Assembly: GCF_039523555.1 (NCBI RefSeq)
Contig: NZ_BAAAFN010000006.1
Span: forward strand, 186,001-250,000
DNA length: 64,000 nucleotides
Direction: 5' to 3'
Source: Castellaniella daejeonensis
GTDB lineage: Bacteria; Pseudomonadota; Gammaproteobacteria; Burkholderiales; Burkholderiaceae_B
This document shows, piece after piece, positions 26,410 to 34,796 of this stretch. The position numbers were made by a program, and so were the translations under genes. The notes beneath the pieces were generated by a model. That model was not told where the DNA came from and did no database searches. It saw nothing but the letters and a program-made list of their open reading frames with translations. The first letter of the stretch is position 1. Each line of letters opens with the position of its first letter.

Positions 26410-27275
26410 GATTGTTCCTCCAGGATCAGGTGGCCCACGGCCGTGTTCGAGGCCGGCACGTGGTAGAAGCGGTGCGCGACGCGCGGTGCCGGGCCGCCCG
26501 CCACGTCCGCCATCGCGCCGCGGGCGATCAGCCACATCACCAGTTCGATGCCTTCCGAACCCGCCTCGCGCACGTAGTCGATGTGCGGCATGCGGGACAG
26601 GCCATCGGGGTCGGCGATCAGCCTGTCCAGGAAGTTCTGGTCGAATTCGCGGTTGATGAGGCCGGCGCGCGGCCCCTGCAGCTGGTGGCTCATGCCCCCC
26701 GTGCCCCAGATGTGCACGTTCAGGGGCTCGTCGTAGCTCTCGATGGCGCGGCGAATGGCGCGGCCCAGTTCGAAGCAGCGGCGGCCGGACGGCACGGGGT
26801 ACTGCACCACATTCACGGCGAAGGGAATCACCGGGCACGGCCAGGCCTCGGGCTGGCCGCACAGCAGCGACAGGGGAACCGTCAGCCCATGGTCCACGTC
26901 CATCTTGTTGACGATGGTCAGGTCGAAGTCCTGCTGGATCACCGACTGGGCGATGTGCGCCGCCAGCTCCGGATGCCCGATCACGGGCGGCACCGGTCGC
27001 GCGCCCCAGCCCTCGTCGGCCGGATTGAACTGCGCGGCGCAGCCGATCGCGAAGGTCGGGATCATCTCGAGGCTGAAAGCCGTGGCGTGATCGTTGTAGA
27101 CCAGGAAGATGACGTCCGGGCGATTGTCCTTCATCCACTGCTTGGACGGTTCATAGCCCTTGAACAGCGGCGCCCAGTAGTCGTTGCCGGTCTTGCCCAG
27201 GTCGATGGCGGCGCCGATCGCGGGCACGTGCGAGGTGTAGACACTCGCGCTGATGCGGGCATGCGTCTGGTTCAT
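26406..27275 (-). CDS. ligB: Protocatechuate 4,5-dioxygenase beta subunit LigB/PmdB
   Basis: 289-residue type II extradiol dioxygenase subunit holding the Fe(II) site. Ligands match the family: His16 in YTSHVPAIGAA, the His in LVYNDHATAF, and the Glu in GSEGIELVMW. The catalytic base His is in GGMSHQLQGPRAG. Together with LigA it opens protocatechuate between C4 and C5 using O2. The ATG at 27275 overlaps ligA as ATGA. Confidence 0.95.
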   Translation of the reverse strand: MNQTHARISASVYTSHVPAIGAAIDLGKTGNDYWAPLFKGYEPSKQWMKDNRPDVIFLVYNDHATAFSLEMIPTFAIGCAAQFNPADEGWGARPVPPVIGHPELAAHIAQSVIQQDFDLTIVNKMDVDHGLTVPLSLLCGQPEAWPCPVIPFAVNVVQYPVPSGRRCFELGRAIRRAIESYDEPLNVHIWGTGGMSHQLQGPRAGLINREFDQNFLDRLIADPDGLSRMPHIDYVREAGSEGIELVMWLIARGAMADVAGGPAPRVAHRFYHVPASNTAVGHLILEEQS

Positions 27276-27664
27276 GATTGTTTTTCTCCGGTGCAGCGGT
27301 TGCCTTCGATGCTCCTGCCGCCGGCCAGCATCATCGCGGCGTATTCTTCCTGGGTCATGCCGGTCATGCTGGCGGCCATGTACTGGAAGGAACGCCCGTC
27401 GGTGGCGCCGAGCTTGGCCAGGAAATAGATGTTGCCGCCCAGTTCCAGGCAGCGGTTCAGGTCGCGCGCCAGCACGGCCTGCTTCTGTTCCTCGGTCATG
27501 GGCCACTCGTCCAGGTAGGCGCGCTCATCGGCGCGAAACCGCTCCCGATTCTCGGCCTTCATCAGGGACATGCAGAACTGGTTCAGGTGGTAGCCCTTGC
27601 GGGACTGGTCCGCGTCGAAGATGGTCGTGCCGGGCACGTCGGTATAAGGCTTGTTCAGGGACAT
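27272..27664 (-). CDS. ligA: Protocatechuate 4,5-dioxygenase alpha subunit LigA/PmdA
   Basis: 130-residue small helical subunit that closes over the LigB active site. Recognisable by VPGTTIFDADQSRKGYHLNQ at the N-terminus, ELGGNIYFLAKLGATDGRSF in the middle, and GMTQEEYAAMML. It begins 3 bp after ligI and overlaps ligB by 4 bp. A second copy is at 40513-40872. Confidence 0.93.
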   Translation of the reverse strand: MSLNKPYTDVPGTTIFDADQSRKGYHLNQFCMSLMKAENRERFRADERAYLDEWPMTEEQKQAVLARDLNRCLELGGNIYFLAKLGATDGRSFQYMAASMTGMTQEEYAAMMLAGGRSIEGNRCTGEKQS

Positions 27665-27667
27665 GGT

Positions 27668-28585
27668 TCAACTCCAGTACAAGCGGTTCGGGTTGTCCAC
27701 CAGCAGCTTGCGCTGCAGCTCGGCCGTCGGCGCGATCTGGGGGATGTAATCGACCAGCAGTCCGTCGTCGGGCATGTGGGACTTCAGGTTCGGGTGCGGC
27801 CAGTCGGTGCCCCACAGCACGCGGTCGGGAAAGGTTTCCACCAGGCGCCGCGCAAAGGGCACGACGTCGCGGTAGGCGTGCTGCTCTCCGTTGAGAGCCG
27901 GCGGGCCGGACAGGCTCAGGCGTTCCGGGCAGCTGACTTTGCTCCAGATGTTCGGGTGATCCTGCATCATCTTCACGAACAGGCCGAATTCCGGGCCATC
28001 CACGGGCTTGGAGACATCGGGCCGCCCCATGTGGTCCACCACCACCGTGGTCGGCAGCGTGGTGAAGAAATCATACAGTTCAGGCAGATCCTGTGCCTCG
28101 AAATACACCACCACGTGCCAGCCCAGGGGGGCGATGCGCGCAGCGATCTCGGCCAGCACCTCGCGCGGCGTGAAGTCGGCCAGCCGCTTGACGAAATTGA
28201 AGCGCGTGCCGCGCACGCCTGCCTCGTGCATGACCCGGAGGTCGGCGTCGCTGACATCACGCGAGACGGTCGCCACCCCGCGTGCCCGGCCGCCCGAGGC
28301 GCGCAGCGCATCGACCAGGGCACGGTTGTCGGTGCCGTGGCACGTCGCCTGCACGATCACGTTCTTCTCGAATCCCAGGTGGTCGCGCAGGGCGAACAGG
28401 GCTTCCTTGGGCGCATCGCAGGGCGTGTACTTGCGTTCCGGCGCATAGGGAAATTCAGCGCCCGGGCCGAACACGTGGCAATGGGCGTCCACCGCCCCGG
28501 CAGGCAGCCGGAATCGCGGGCGGCTGGGGCCATCGTAGTAATCCAGCCAGCCCGGGGTCTTGGTGAAGGTATCGGCGGTCGTCAT
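27668..28585 (-). CDS. ligI: 2-pyrone-4,6-dicarboxylate hydrolase LigI/PmdD
   Basis: 305-residue amidohydrolase-fold enzyme that opens 2-pyrone-4,6-dicarboxylate to 4-oxalomesaconate. Motifs: VDAHCHVFGPG near residue 32, VIVQATCHGTDNRA, TTVVVDHMGRPD, and the C-terminal LWGTDWPHPNLKSHMPDD with the catalytic Asp. LigI needs no metal, unlike most of the superfamily. It sits 9 bp after ligK. Confidence 0.95.
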   Translation of the reverse strand: MTTADTFTKTPGWLDYYDGPSRPRFRLPAGAVDAHCHVFGPGAEFPYAPERKYTPCDAPKEALFALRDHLGFEKNVIVQATCHGTDNRALVDALRASGGRARGVATVSRDVSDADLRVMHEAGVRGTRFNFVKRLADFTPREVLAEIAARIAPLGWHVVVYFEAQDLPELYDFFTTLPTTVVVDHMGRPDVSKPVDGPEFGLFVKMMQDHPNIWSKVSCPERLSLSGPPALNGEQHAYRDVVPFARRLVETFPDRVLWGTDWPHPNLKSHMPDDGLLVDYIPQIAPTAELQRKLLVDNPNRLYWS

Positions 28586-28594
28586 TGTCGATCC

Positions 28595-29290
28595 TCAGTC
28601 GATGTACTTCAGGCCGGCCTTTTCCAGGCCTTCGCGCATCTTGTAGTAGTCCAGGCCGAGCACGCCCGAGGCGAAGATCTCGCGCTTGGCGCCTTCGTTG
28701 TCCTCGCGGGCCTGGGCCTTGGCGGCGACCTGGGCAGCCACTGCGGCGGGCACCACCACCACACCGTCGGTATCGGCCACCACCACGTCGCCCGGATTCA
28801 CCAGTGCACCGGCGCACACCACGGGAATGTTGACCGAACCCAGGGTGCCCTTGACGGTACCCTTGGCGCTGATGGCGCGGCTGAACACCGGGAAGTCCAT
28901 GGACTCCAGGGTATCGACATCGCGCACCCCGCCGTCGATCACCAGGCCGCGCGCGCCGCGCGCCTTGAACGAAGTGGCCAGCAGGTCGCCGAAGAAGCCG
29001 TCGGTGCTGTCCGTGGTGCAGCCGGCCACCACCACGTCGCCTGGCCGGATCTGCTCGGCGGCCACGTGCAACATCCAGTTGTCGCCCGGTTGCAGCAGCA
29101 CCGTGACGGCGGTGCCGCACATGCGCGCGCCCCGCCAGATCGGGCGCATGTAGGGCTTCATCAGGCCCACGCGGCCCATGGCCTCGTGGATGGTCGCCAC
29201 GCCGAAGCGCGAAAGCTGCTCGACGGCGGCCGGGTCGGCGCGCTGGATCGTGCGATGGACGATGCCGAGCTGGTTCAGGGGGGTGCTCAT
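28595..29290 (-). CDS. ligK: 4-carboxy-4-hydroxy-2-oxoadipate aldolase LigK/PmdF
   Basis: 231-residue RraA-like class II aldolase. It splits carboxy-hydroxy-oxoadipate into pyruvate and oxaloacetate, the last step of the pathway, and can decarboxylate oxaloacetate. Motifs: FGVATIHEAMGRVGLMKPYM, AGCTTDSTDGFFGDLLATSF and GLVIDGGVRDVDTLESMDFP with the Arg-Asp of the metal site. The visible length and motifs fit the family. Confidence 0.94.
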   Translation of the reverse strand: MSTPLNQLGIVHRTIQRADPAAVEQLSRFGVATIHEAMGRVGLMKPYMRPIWRGARMCGTAVTVLLQPGDNWMLHVAAEQIRPGDVVVAGCTTDSTDGFFGDLLATSFKARGARGLVIDGGVRDVDTLESMDFPVFSRAISAKGTVKGTLGSVNIPVVCAGALVNPGDVVVADTDGVVVVPAAVAAQVAAKAQAREDNEGAKREIFASGVLGLDYYKMREGLEKAGLKYID

Positions 29291-29310
29291 GTCCGTTTTC
29301 TCCTGAGGCG

Positions 29311-30354
29311 TTACAGGCCCTTGGCCTTCAGGGCAGCGTCCAGGCGCGGATACACGCGGCGCGCATTGCCCTCGTAGATCTGGAAGCGGTCGGCGTCGGT
29401 GAGCGTCGAGGCCGCTTCGATATAGCGTTTGGTGTCATCGAAATAGTGCCCCGTCTCGGGATCGATGCCACGCACCGCGCCGATCATCTCGGAAGCGAAC
29501 AGCACGTTCTTCACCGGGATCACACGGGTCAGCAGATCGATGCCCGGCTGGTGGTAGACGCAGGTGTCGAAGAACACGTTGTTCAGCAGATGCTCGTCCA
29601 GCAGGGGCTTCTTCAGCGCCTGGGCCAGGCCGCGGAAACGGCCCCAGTGATAGGGGGCGGCGCCACCACCGTGGGGAATCACGAAGCGCAGGGTCGGGAA
29701 ATCCTTGAACAGGTCCGAGGTCAGGCACTGCATGAAGGCCGTGGTGTCGGCATTCAGGTAGTGGGAACCCGTGGTATGGAAGCACGGGTTGCAGCTGGTG
29801 GACACGTGGATCATCGCCGGGATGTCGTATTCCACCATTTTCTCGTAGATGGGATACCAGGAACGGTCCGACAACGGCGGCGAATTCCAGTGCCCGCCGG
29901 ACGGGTCCGGATTCAGGTTGATCCCGACCGCACCGTATTCCCTGACGCACTTTTCCAGTTCGGGAACGCAGGTGGCCGGATCCACGCCCGGCGACTGCGG
30001 CAGCATGGCGGCCATGACGAAATTGTCGGGAAACAGCGTCGCGACGCGGTGGCACAGCTCGTTGCAGATCGCCGACCAGGTGCTGGACACCTGGAAATCC
30101 CCGATGTGGTGGGCCATGAAGCTGGCGCGCGGCGAAAAGATCGTCAGGTCGGAGCCTCGCTCGCGCATCAGGCGCAGCTGGTTGGTCTCGATGCTCTCGC
30201 GCAACTCGTCGTCGCTGATGCGCAGGTCGGAGGGGCTGGGGCGCTTGGAGGGATCCTGGATGCCCGCAATCTGCCGGTCGCGCCAGTCGGCCAGCGCCTG
30301 CGGCGCGGTCGTGTAGTGGCCATGACAGTCGATGATCAGGGGTTTTCTGCTCAT
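29311..30354 (-). CDS. ligJ: 4-oxalomesaconate hydratase LigJ/PmdE
   Basis: 347-residue amidohydrolase-family hydratase. The metal-binding motif DCHGHYTTAP opens the protein; VSTSCNPCFHTTGSHYLNAD and FVIPHGGGAAPYHWGRFRGL carry further conserved His residues. It adds water to 4-oxalomesaconate to give 4-carboxy-4-hydroxy-2-oxoadipate. The ATG at 30354 is the family start; the open frame upstream is not homologous. Confidence 0.94.
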   Translation of the reverse strand: MSRKPLIIDCHGHYTTAPQALADWRDRQIAGIQDPSKRPSPSDLRISDDELRESIETNQLRLMRERGSDLTIFSPRASFMAHHIGDFQVSSTWSAICNELCHRVATLFPDNFVMAAMLPQSPGVDPATCVPELEKCVREYGAVGINLNPDPSGGHWNSPPLSDRSWYPIYEKMVEYDIPAMIHVSTSCNPCFHTTGSHYLNADTTAFMQCLTSDLFKDFPTLRFVIPHGGGAAPYHWGRFRGLAQALKKPLLDEHLLNNVFFDTCVYHQPGIDLLTRVIPVKNVLFASEMIGAVRGIDPETGHYFDDTKRYIEAASTLTDADRFQIYEGNARRVYPRLDAALKAKGL

Positions 30355-30406
30355 TTCGTACGTTTCCTTTTCCGTTTTCCGTGAGGATGAGGCCGTATCC
30401 GGGATA

Positions 30407-31543
30407 TCAGAGCGCCTGGGGCCAGGCCGAGGCCGGCACCATCGCTTCTCCGCGCATGATGAGCCGCGCCGTGCGCAGCAGCGCCGCACGCACGACCTTC
30501 TGGGGGTCCTGGGGATCGAGTTCCAGCTCGACCGTGAATTCGCCGCTGGGATGCTCGATCGACACGGCCTTGCGCGCCCCTTCGGGCAGGCGCGCCAGGT
30601 CGTGCGGCACGGCGCCTTCGAGGACGCAGGCCGTGCCCACCGTCACGGCCGCCAGCACGCCGATGGCTTCGTGGCAGACGTGAGGGATGAAGCAGCGGGT
30701 ATTGATCGCCCCGCCCTCCCGGGGCTCGGACACCAGGGTCATCTTGGGATAGTTGCGTGCGGACACGTCCCCCAGCCCCATCAGTTCGCCCGTGCGCAGG
30801 CGCAGGGCCTCGATGCGGGCCTTCAGCGCCTGGTCTGCATTGAGCTCGGCCGGAGTCTCGTGCCCTGTGCAGCCCATGTCGGCGGCCCGGAACAGCACCA
30901 GCGGCATGCCATTGTCGATGCAGGTGACGTCGATCTCGAAAGCGTCGAAGTCTGCGCCGGCGGGCGGCTCGACCCGCACGCGGTCGCGCACGCGGCCGGT
31001 GGGCAGCAGGCCCGAGCACACCGAACCGGCCGTGTCCAGGAAATTGATCGTGATCGGGGCCGAGCGGCCAGGTACGCCGTCGATGCGTGCATCGCCCTCG
31101 TAGGCAACCCGGCGGCCTTCCGGCGTCATCGGAGTCAGCACCGTGATGTCGCACTGCATGCCGGTATTGCGGGTCAGCACACGCACGGTGGTCTCGTCGC
31201 CCTGGGCCTGGATCAGGCCGCGCTCCAGCGCGAAAGGCACGACTGCCGCCAGCATGTTGCCGCAATTGGCCGTCGTATCGACCGTGTCGCGGTCGGGTTG
31301 CAGCTGAGCGAACAGGAACTCCAGGTCCACGCCCGGCGTCGTGCCCAGGCGCACGATGCCGACCTTGCTGGTCAGGGGGTGGGCCCCGCCCAGGCCGTCG
31401 ATCTGGCGCCGGTCCGGCGAGCCCATCACGGCCAGCAGCACCCGGTCGCGCGCCGCCGGGTCCGACGGCAGATCGGATTCCAGGAAGAACGGCCCGCGCG
31501 ACGTGCCGCCACGCATGAACAAGGCTGGAATGGCTTTCTGCAT
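30407..31543 (-). CDS. galD: 4-oxalomesaconate tautomerase GalD/LigU
   Basis: 378-residue PrpF/diaminopimelate-epimerase-fold isomerase. Opens with IPALFMRGGTSRGPFF, then GLGGAHPLTSKVGIV, TTANCGNMLAAVVPFALE with the conserved Cys, and FLDTAGSVCSGLLPTG with a second conserved Cys. GalD/LigU converts the keto to the enol (mesaconate) form of 4-oxalomesaconate for LigJ. It is the first gene of the operon and is transcribed away from the LysR gene. Confidence 0.92.
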   Translation of the reverse strand: MQKAIPALFMRGGTSRGPFFLESDLPSDPAARDRVLLAVMGSPDRRQIDGLGGAHPLTSKVGIVRLGTTPGVDLEFLFAQLQPDRDTVDTTANCGNMLAAVVPFALERGLIQAQGDETTVRVLTRNTGMQCDITVLTPMTPEGRRVAYEGDARIDGVPGRSAPITINFLDTAGSVCSGLLPTGRVRDRVRVEPPAGADFDAFEIDVTCIDNGMPLVLFRAADMGCTGHETPAELNADQALKARIEALRLRTGELMGLGDVSARNYPKMTLVSEPREGGAINTRCFIPHVCHEAIGVLAAVTVGTACVLEGAVPHDLARLPEGARKAVSIEHPSGEFTVELELDPQDPQKVVRAALLRTARLIMRGEAMVPASAWPQAL

Positions 31544-31613
31544 CTTGTCACCACACTGTGCTCGATGGAGCTCATTATGGACGGGGGGCGTGCTATGTAT
31601 AAGGGCATACGGC

Positions 31614-31642
31614 CACTATCAGCTATGCCGGAATGATATGAT
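31614..31642. promoter_or_regulatory. Operator-like box 1 between galD and lysR
   Basis: CACTATCAGCTATGCCGGAA followed by TGATATGAT. Half-sites TATCA (31617-31621) and TGATA (31634-31638) are inverted around 12 bp. The same box recurs at 34745-34773 with 24 of 28 bases identical. It lies 74 bp before galD and 59 bp before lysR, typical for a LysR recognition site. Confidence 0.7.
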
Positions 31643-31664
31643 TCATGGATCGCAATACCGAAAT

Positions 31665-31680
31665 TAAGGGTAAACCCTTA
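31665..31680. promoter_or_regulatory. Palindrome next to the lysR start
   Basis: TAAGGGTAAACCCTTA: perfect 7-bp arms around AA, 16 bp before the lysR ATG. Another TAAGGG half occurs at 31600-31605. It may be an autoregulatory site. Confidence 0.5.
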
Positions 31681-31696
31681 TTCATATCCGGGAACC

Positions 31697-32611
31697 ATGG
31701 ACCTCAAGCAACTGGAATATTTCATGCGGGTTGCCGAACTGGGCAGTTTCACCCAGGCCTCGTACGCGCTGAACATCGCCCAGCCGGCCCTCAGCCGCCA
31801 GGTCCGCATGCTGGAAGTCGAACTGCGTCAGAACCTGCTGAATCGCAACGGGCGCGGCGTCACCACCACCGAGGCCGGCAAGCTGCTGCTGGAACACTGC
31901 CGGGGCATCCTGCACCAGGTCGAGCGCGCCAAAGAGGACATGGGTCGGGTTCAGGGTGCGCTGGCTGGCCGCGTGGCGCTGGGCATCGCCCCCAGCGCCT
32001 CGAAGATGATGACGGTGGAACTGACGCGGCAGTTCCGCAAGCGGCTGCCGAACGCCAGCCTGTCGATCAGCGAAGGGCTGTCTCTGGTGATGCAGGAATG
32101 GCTGCTTGCAGGCCGTTTGGACATCGCCCTGATGTACAACCCGTCGCCATCGGCGGACCTGGACCTGTCGCCGCTGACCAGCGAGCGGCTGTACCTCGTC
32201 GGCACCCGGGGGCCGCATCCCTCGCACCAGCCCCTGCCGCTGCACGCACTGGTCAACATTCCCCTGATCATCCCCAACCGGCCGCACACGGTGCGCATGC
32301 TGCTGGAATCCGAGATGGCGCTGATCGGCTCACGCCCGAACATCCGCCTGGAAATCGACAGCGTCCAGGCAATCCTGGACCTGGTGGCCGACGGCACCGG
32401 CTATGCCATCCTGACGGAACACGCCGTCCTGACCTCGGCGCAGCCGGACCGCTACCACATCCGCCCCATCACTCAGCCCGAACTGTACAGCCGGCTGTAC
32501 CTGGCGACGGCGGCGGGCCGGATCACCACCCTGACGCAGAAAGCGATGCTGGAACTGATCCGCACCACCGTGCGCCGGGTCTATCCCCCGGCCATGACGC
32601 TTCCCGCCTGA
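31697..32611 (+). CDS. LysR-type regulator of the protocatechuate 4,5-cleavage operon
   Basis: 304 residues. N-terminal winged helix (MDLKQLEYFMRVAELGSFTQ, AQPALSRQVRMLEVEL) and a C-terminal inducer-binding domain from about residue 90 (GRVALGIAPSASKMMTVELT). Divergent from galD, so it most likely controls the galD-ligJKIABC-transporter unit, in the way PmdR and LigR do for this pathway in other bacteria. The inducer would be protocatechuate or a pathway intermediate; this is by analogy. Confidence 0.9.
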   Translation: MDLKQLEYFMRVAELGSFTQASYALNIAQPALSRQVRMLEVELRQNLLNRNGRGVTTTEAGKLLLEHCRGILHQVERAKEDMGRVQGALAGRVALGIAPSASKMMTVELTRQFRKRLPNASLSISEGLSLVMQEWLLAGRLDIALMYNPSPSADLDLSPLTSERLYLVGTRGPHPSHQPLPLHALVNIPLIIPNRPHTVRMLLESEMALIGSRPNIRLEIDSVQAILDLVADGTGYAILTEHAVLTSAQPDRYHIRPITQPELYSRLYLATAAGRITTLTQKAMLELIRTTVRRVYPPAMTLPA

Positions 32612-32707
32612 CCCGCATCCGGCCGCCCCCGTGCCGCACCGTACGGTGGCATGGTCGGGCGCGGCCTGCCGCCCCGGAGCGCCATCGGGACGCGGCCCCG
32701 GATGATG

Positions 32708-33601
32708 TCAATCGCGCGCCTGGGCGATCAGCCGGTCCGCGTAGGCCTGCCAGCCGTCCGCAGCCTCGACGTCGGCAAACAGGCCCCGGGCCGCCAGACC
32801 AGCGACCCAGTCCTGCTTCTCGGCGGTGGCGGCGGCCATCCAGGGCTCGAACCCGGCTTCGCGCACAGTATTGGCCACCTCGCGCATTTCCTCGGCGCGG
32901 CGGCGACCGTGCTCCACGACGCGGCTGTAGAAATAGCGGCCCTGCTCCGTCCAGTCGATGGACGGAAAGGTTTCCTGGAGCGTGGGCAGCACGTAGTCCT
33001 CGACGCCATAGGCGCGCGCAGCGGTATAGCTTTCGATCACCAGGGCCTCCAGGCCCTTGATCATGACGCTGCGGCACATCTTGATCGCCGATGCCACGCC
33101 CAGTTCCGGCGACACCGCGGTGGCGTCCATCCCGAAGGCACGCAAGCGTTGGGCCAGGGTCTCGGCGTGCGGTCCGCCCAGCAGCATCGGCACGCGGATG
33201 CCGTACGGCGGCACCGAAGTCATCACGCCCGCTTCGACGTAGTGGCCGCCCGCCGCCTCGATCAATCCGGCGGCTTCGCGCTTGGCGCCCGGCGAAGCGG
33301 AATTCAGGTCCAGGAAGACCGTGCCCGGCCGCAGGTGCGCGGCCGCTTCGCGCGCCACCGCAACCGTGTTCGATGCCGTGACGGCGGAAATCACCAGATC
33401 GGCCGCCGCGCACAGGGCCGCGGCCGAATCGCACAGGATGACGCCATCGCGCGCCGCACGATCGCGCAGCGGCGCCGATGCGGCCGCATCAGCCAGCTTG
33501 GTGTCCCAGGCGTGGACACTGTCCACCTGTGCTTTCAGGCCGGCACAGAAAATGCCGCCGACCTCGCCATAACCGATCAGGCCCAGTCGCGTTGCTTGCA
33601 T
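32708..33601 (-). CDS. 6-phosphogluconate-dehydrogenase-like oxidoreductase (DUF1932)
   Basis: 297 residues. N-terminal Rossmann fold with GLIGYGEVGGIFCAGL and the NAD-binding AVTASNTVAVA; conserved PGTVFLDLNSASPGAKREAA; C-terminal DUF1932 helical domain from about residue 190. It belongs to the beta-hydroxyacid dehydrogenase superfamily, with Lys in ASAIKMCRSVMIKG as probable catalytic residue. Substrate unknown. The aldo/keto reductase upstream is 85 bp away on the same strand and carries operator box 2, so a role in the aromatic pathway is likely. Confidence 0.82.
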   Translation of the reverse strand: MQATRLGLIGYGEVGGIFCAGLKAQVDSVHAWDTKLADAAASAPLRDRAARDGVILCDSAAALCAAADLVISAVTASNTVAVAREAAAHLRPGTVFLDLNSASPGAKREAAGLIEAAGGHYVEAGVMTSVPPYGIRVPMLLGGPHAETLAQRLRAFGMDATAVSPELGVASAIKMCRSVMIKGLEALVIESYTAARAYGVEDYVLPTLQETFPSIDWTEQGRYFYSRVVEHGRRRAEEMREVANTVREAGFEPWMAAATAEKQDWVAGLAARGLFADVEAADGWQAYADRLIAQARD

Positions 33602-33686
33602 CGCTTTCAAAGCTCCATTCAATGATTCCGATTCAACCGCGAATCGCGCGCGCGGCCCGGCGCCAACGGCGTGCCGCAAGGCGTCC

Positions 33687-34694
33687 TCAGGACGCCGGAA
33701 ACTGTTCCGTATCGATTTCGGCCTGCGTAGCGGCACCGTAGCGTTCGCCCGATACCAGGCCGCGGTCGAACAGCCGCGCCAGTTGGTCGCAGGTCGCCGC
33801 ATCCAGCCGCACGCCAACCGCCCCGAGATTCTCATCCAGGTGCGGCAACCGCGTGGTGCCGGGAATGGGAATGATGTCATCCCCCTGATGCAGCAGCCAG
33901 GCCAGCGCCAGCTGGCCCGGCGTGCAGCCCAGATCCCGGGCCATGCGCCGCAGCGGCGCCAGCAGCGCCTGGTTGCGCGCGAAGGCATCGGCCTGGAAGC
34001 GCGGCATGCGCCGCCGCAGGTCCGCCTCGTCGAGGTCAACCGGGTCGGACAGGCCGTCGGCCAGGAACGCCCGCCCCAGGGGGCTGAAGGCGACCAGCGC
34101 CGCGCCCAGCTCGCGGCAGGCCTGCAGGACGGCGATCTCGACCTCGCGGGACCACAGGGAATATTCGCTCTGGACGGCGGCGATCGGGTGCACCGCGTGC
34201 GCCCGCCGCAACGTGGCGGCCGAGACCTCGGACAGGCCGATGCTGCGGATGTTGCCCGCGCGGACCAGATCCGCCAGGGCGCCCACGCTGTCCTCGATGG
34301 GCACGGTCTTGTCCCAGCGGTGCAGGTAGTACAGGTCGATCACATCGGTGCGCAGGCGGCGCAGGGAGTCCTCGCAGGTCCGGCGCAGGGTCTCGGGCCG
34401 GCCGTCGATGCGGCGCTGGCCATTTTCGCGGAAGATGCCGCATTTGCTCGCCAGCATGAAGCGGCTGCGGTGCGGCGCCAGCACCCGCCCCAGGAGTTCT
34501 TCGTTGTGGCCGAAGCCATAGAGCGCCGCCGTATCGAACAGCGTCACGCCCCGGTCCAGCGCTCCCAGCAGCAAGGCTTCGGCATCGGCGGGGGAAGCCG
34601 CCGGACCATAGCCGTGACTGAGGCCCATGCATCCCAGGCCGATGGGAAAAACCTGAAAACCTGCCAGTGTGCGCGTCGTCGTCTTTGTGGTCAT
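33687..34694 (-). CDS. Aldo/keto reductase
   Basis: 335-residue (beta/alpha)8 oxidoreductase. The catalytic tetrad is visible: Asp in TLFDTAALYGFGHNEELLG with Tyr55, Lys in FMLASKCGIF, and His in IDLYYLHRWD. NADPH-binding segments are near SPLGRAFLADGL and IPIPGTTRLPHLDENLGAV. Such enzymes reduce aldehydes and ketones with NADPH. Its 5' region carries operator box 2 (34745-34773), which suggests co-regulation with the ring-cleavage operon. The substrate is unknown; a ring-cleavage semialdehyde or an aromatic aldehyde is possible. Confidence 0.88.
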   Translation of the reverse strand: MTTKTTTRTLAGFQVFPIGLGCMGLSHGYGPAASPADAEALLLGALDRGVTLFDTAALYGFGHNEELLGRVLAPHRSRFMLASKCGIFRENGQRRIDGRPETLRRTCEDSLRRLRTDVIDLYYLHRWDKTVPIEDSVGALADLVRAGNIRSIGLSEVSAATLRRAHAVHPIAAVQSEYSLWSREVEIAVLQACRELGAALVAFSPLGRAFLADGLSDPVDLDEADLRRRMPRFQADAFARNQALLAPLRRMARDLGCTPGQLALAWLLHQGDDIIPIPGTTRLPHLDENLGAVGVRLDAATCDQLARLFDRGLVSGERYGAATQAEIDTEQFPAS

Positions 34695-34744
34695 AGTGCC
34701 TTGATTATCCCCATAAAGGAACGGCCCGGTAAGACCGGGCGCGT

Positions 34745-34773
34745 CACTAGCAGCTATGCCGGATTGCTATGGA
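34745..34773. promoter_or_regulatory. Operator-like box 2 upstream of the aldo/keto reductase
   Basis: CACTAGCAGCTATGCCGGAT followed by TGCTATGGA. Half-sites TAGCA (34748-34752) and TGCTA (34765-34769) are inverted with the same 12-bp spacing as box 1. Where box 1 has TATCA/TGATA, both arms change together, keeping the symmetry. It ends about 50 bp before the reductase start. Confidence 0.68.
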
Positions 34774-34796
34774 TGTGCCGGCATCCGACCCGGATG

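Noticed and set aside
26410..27138. Extended LigC of 567 residues
   Set aside because: The extra N-terminal part is ligB in another frame; the GTG at 26409 gives the normal LigC length.
32637..32648. CACCGTACGGTG palindrome after lysR as a terminator
   Set aside because: The dyad has no loop and no T-run, so a stable hairpin is unlikely; left unannotated.
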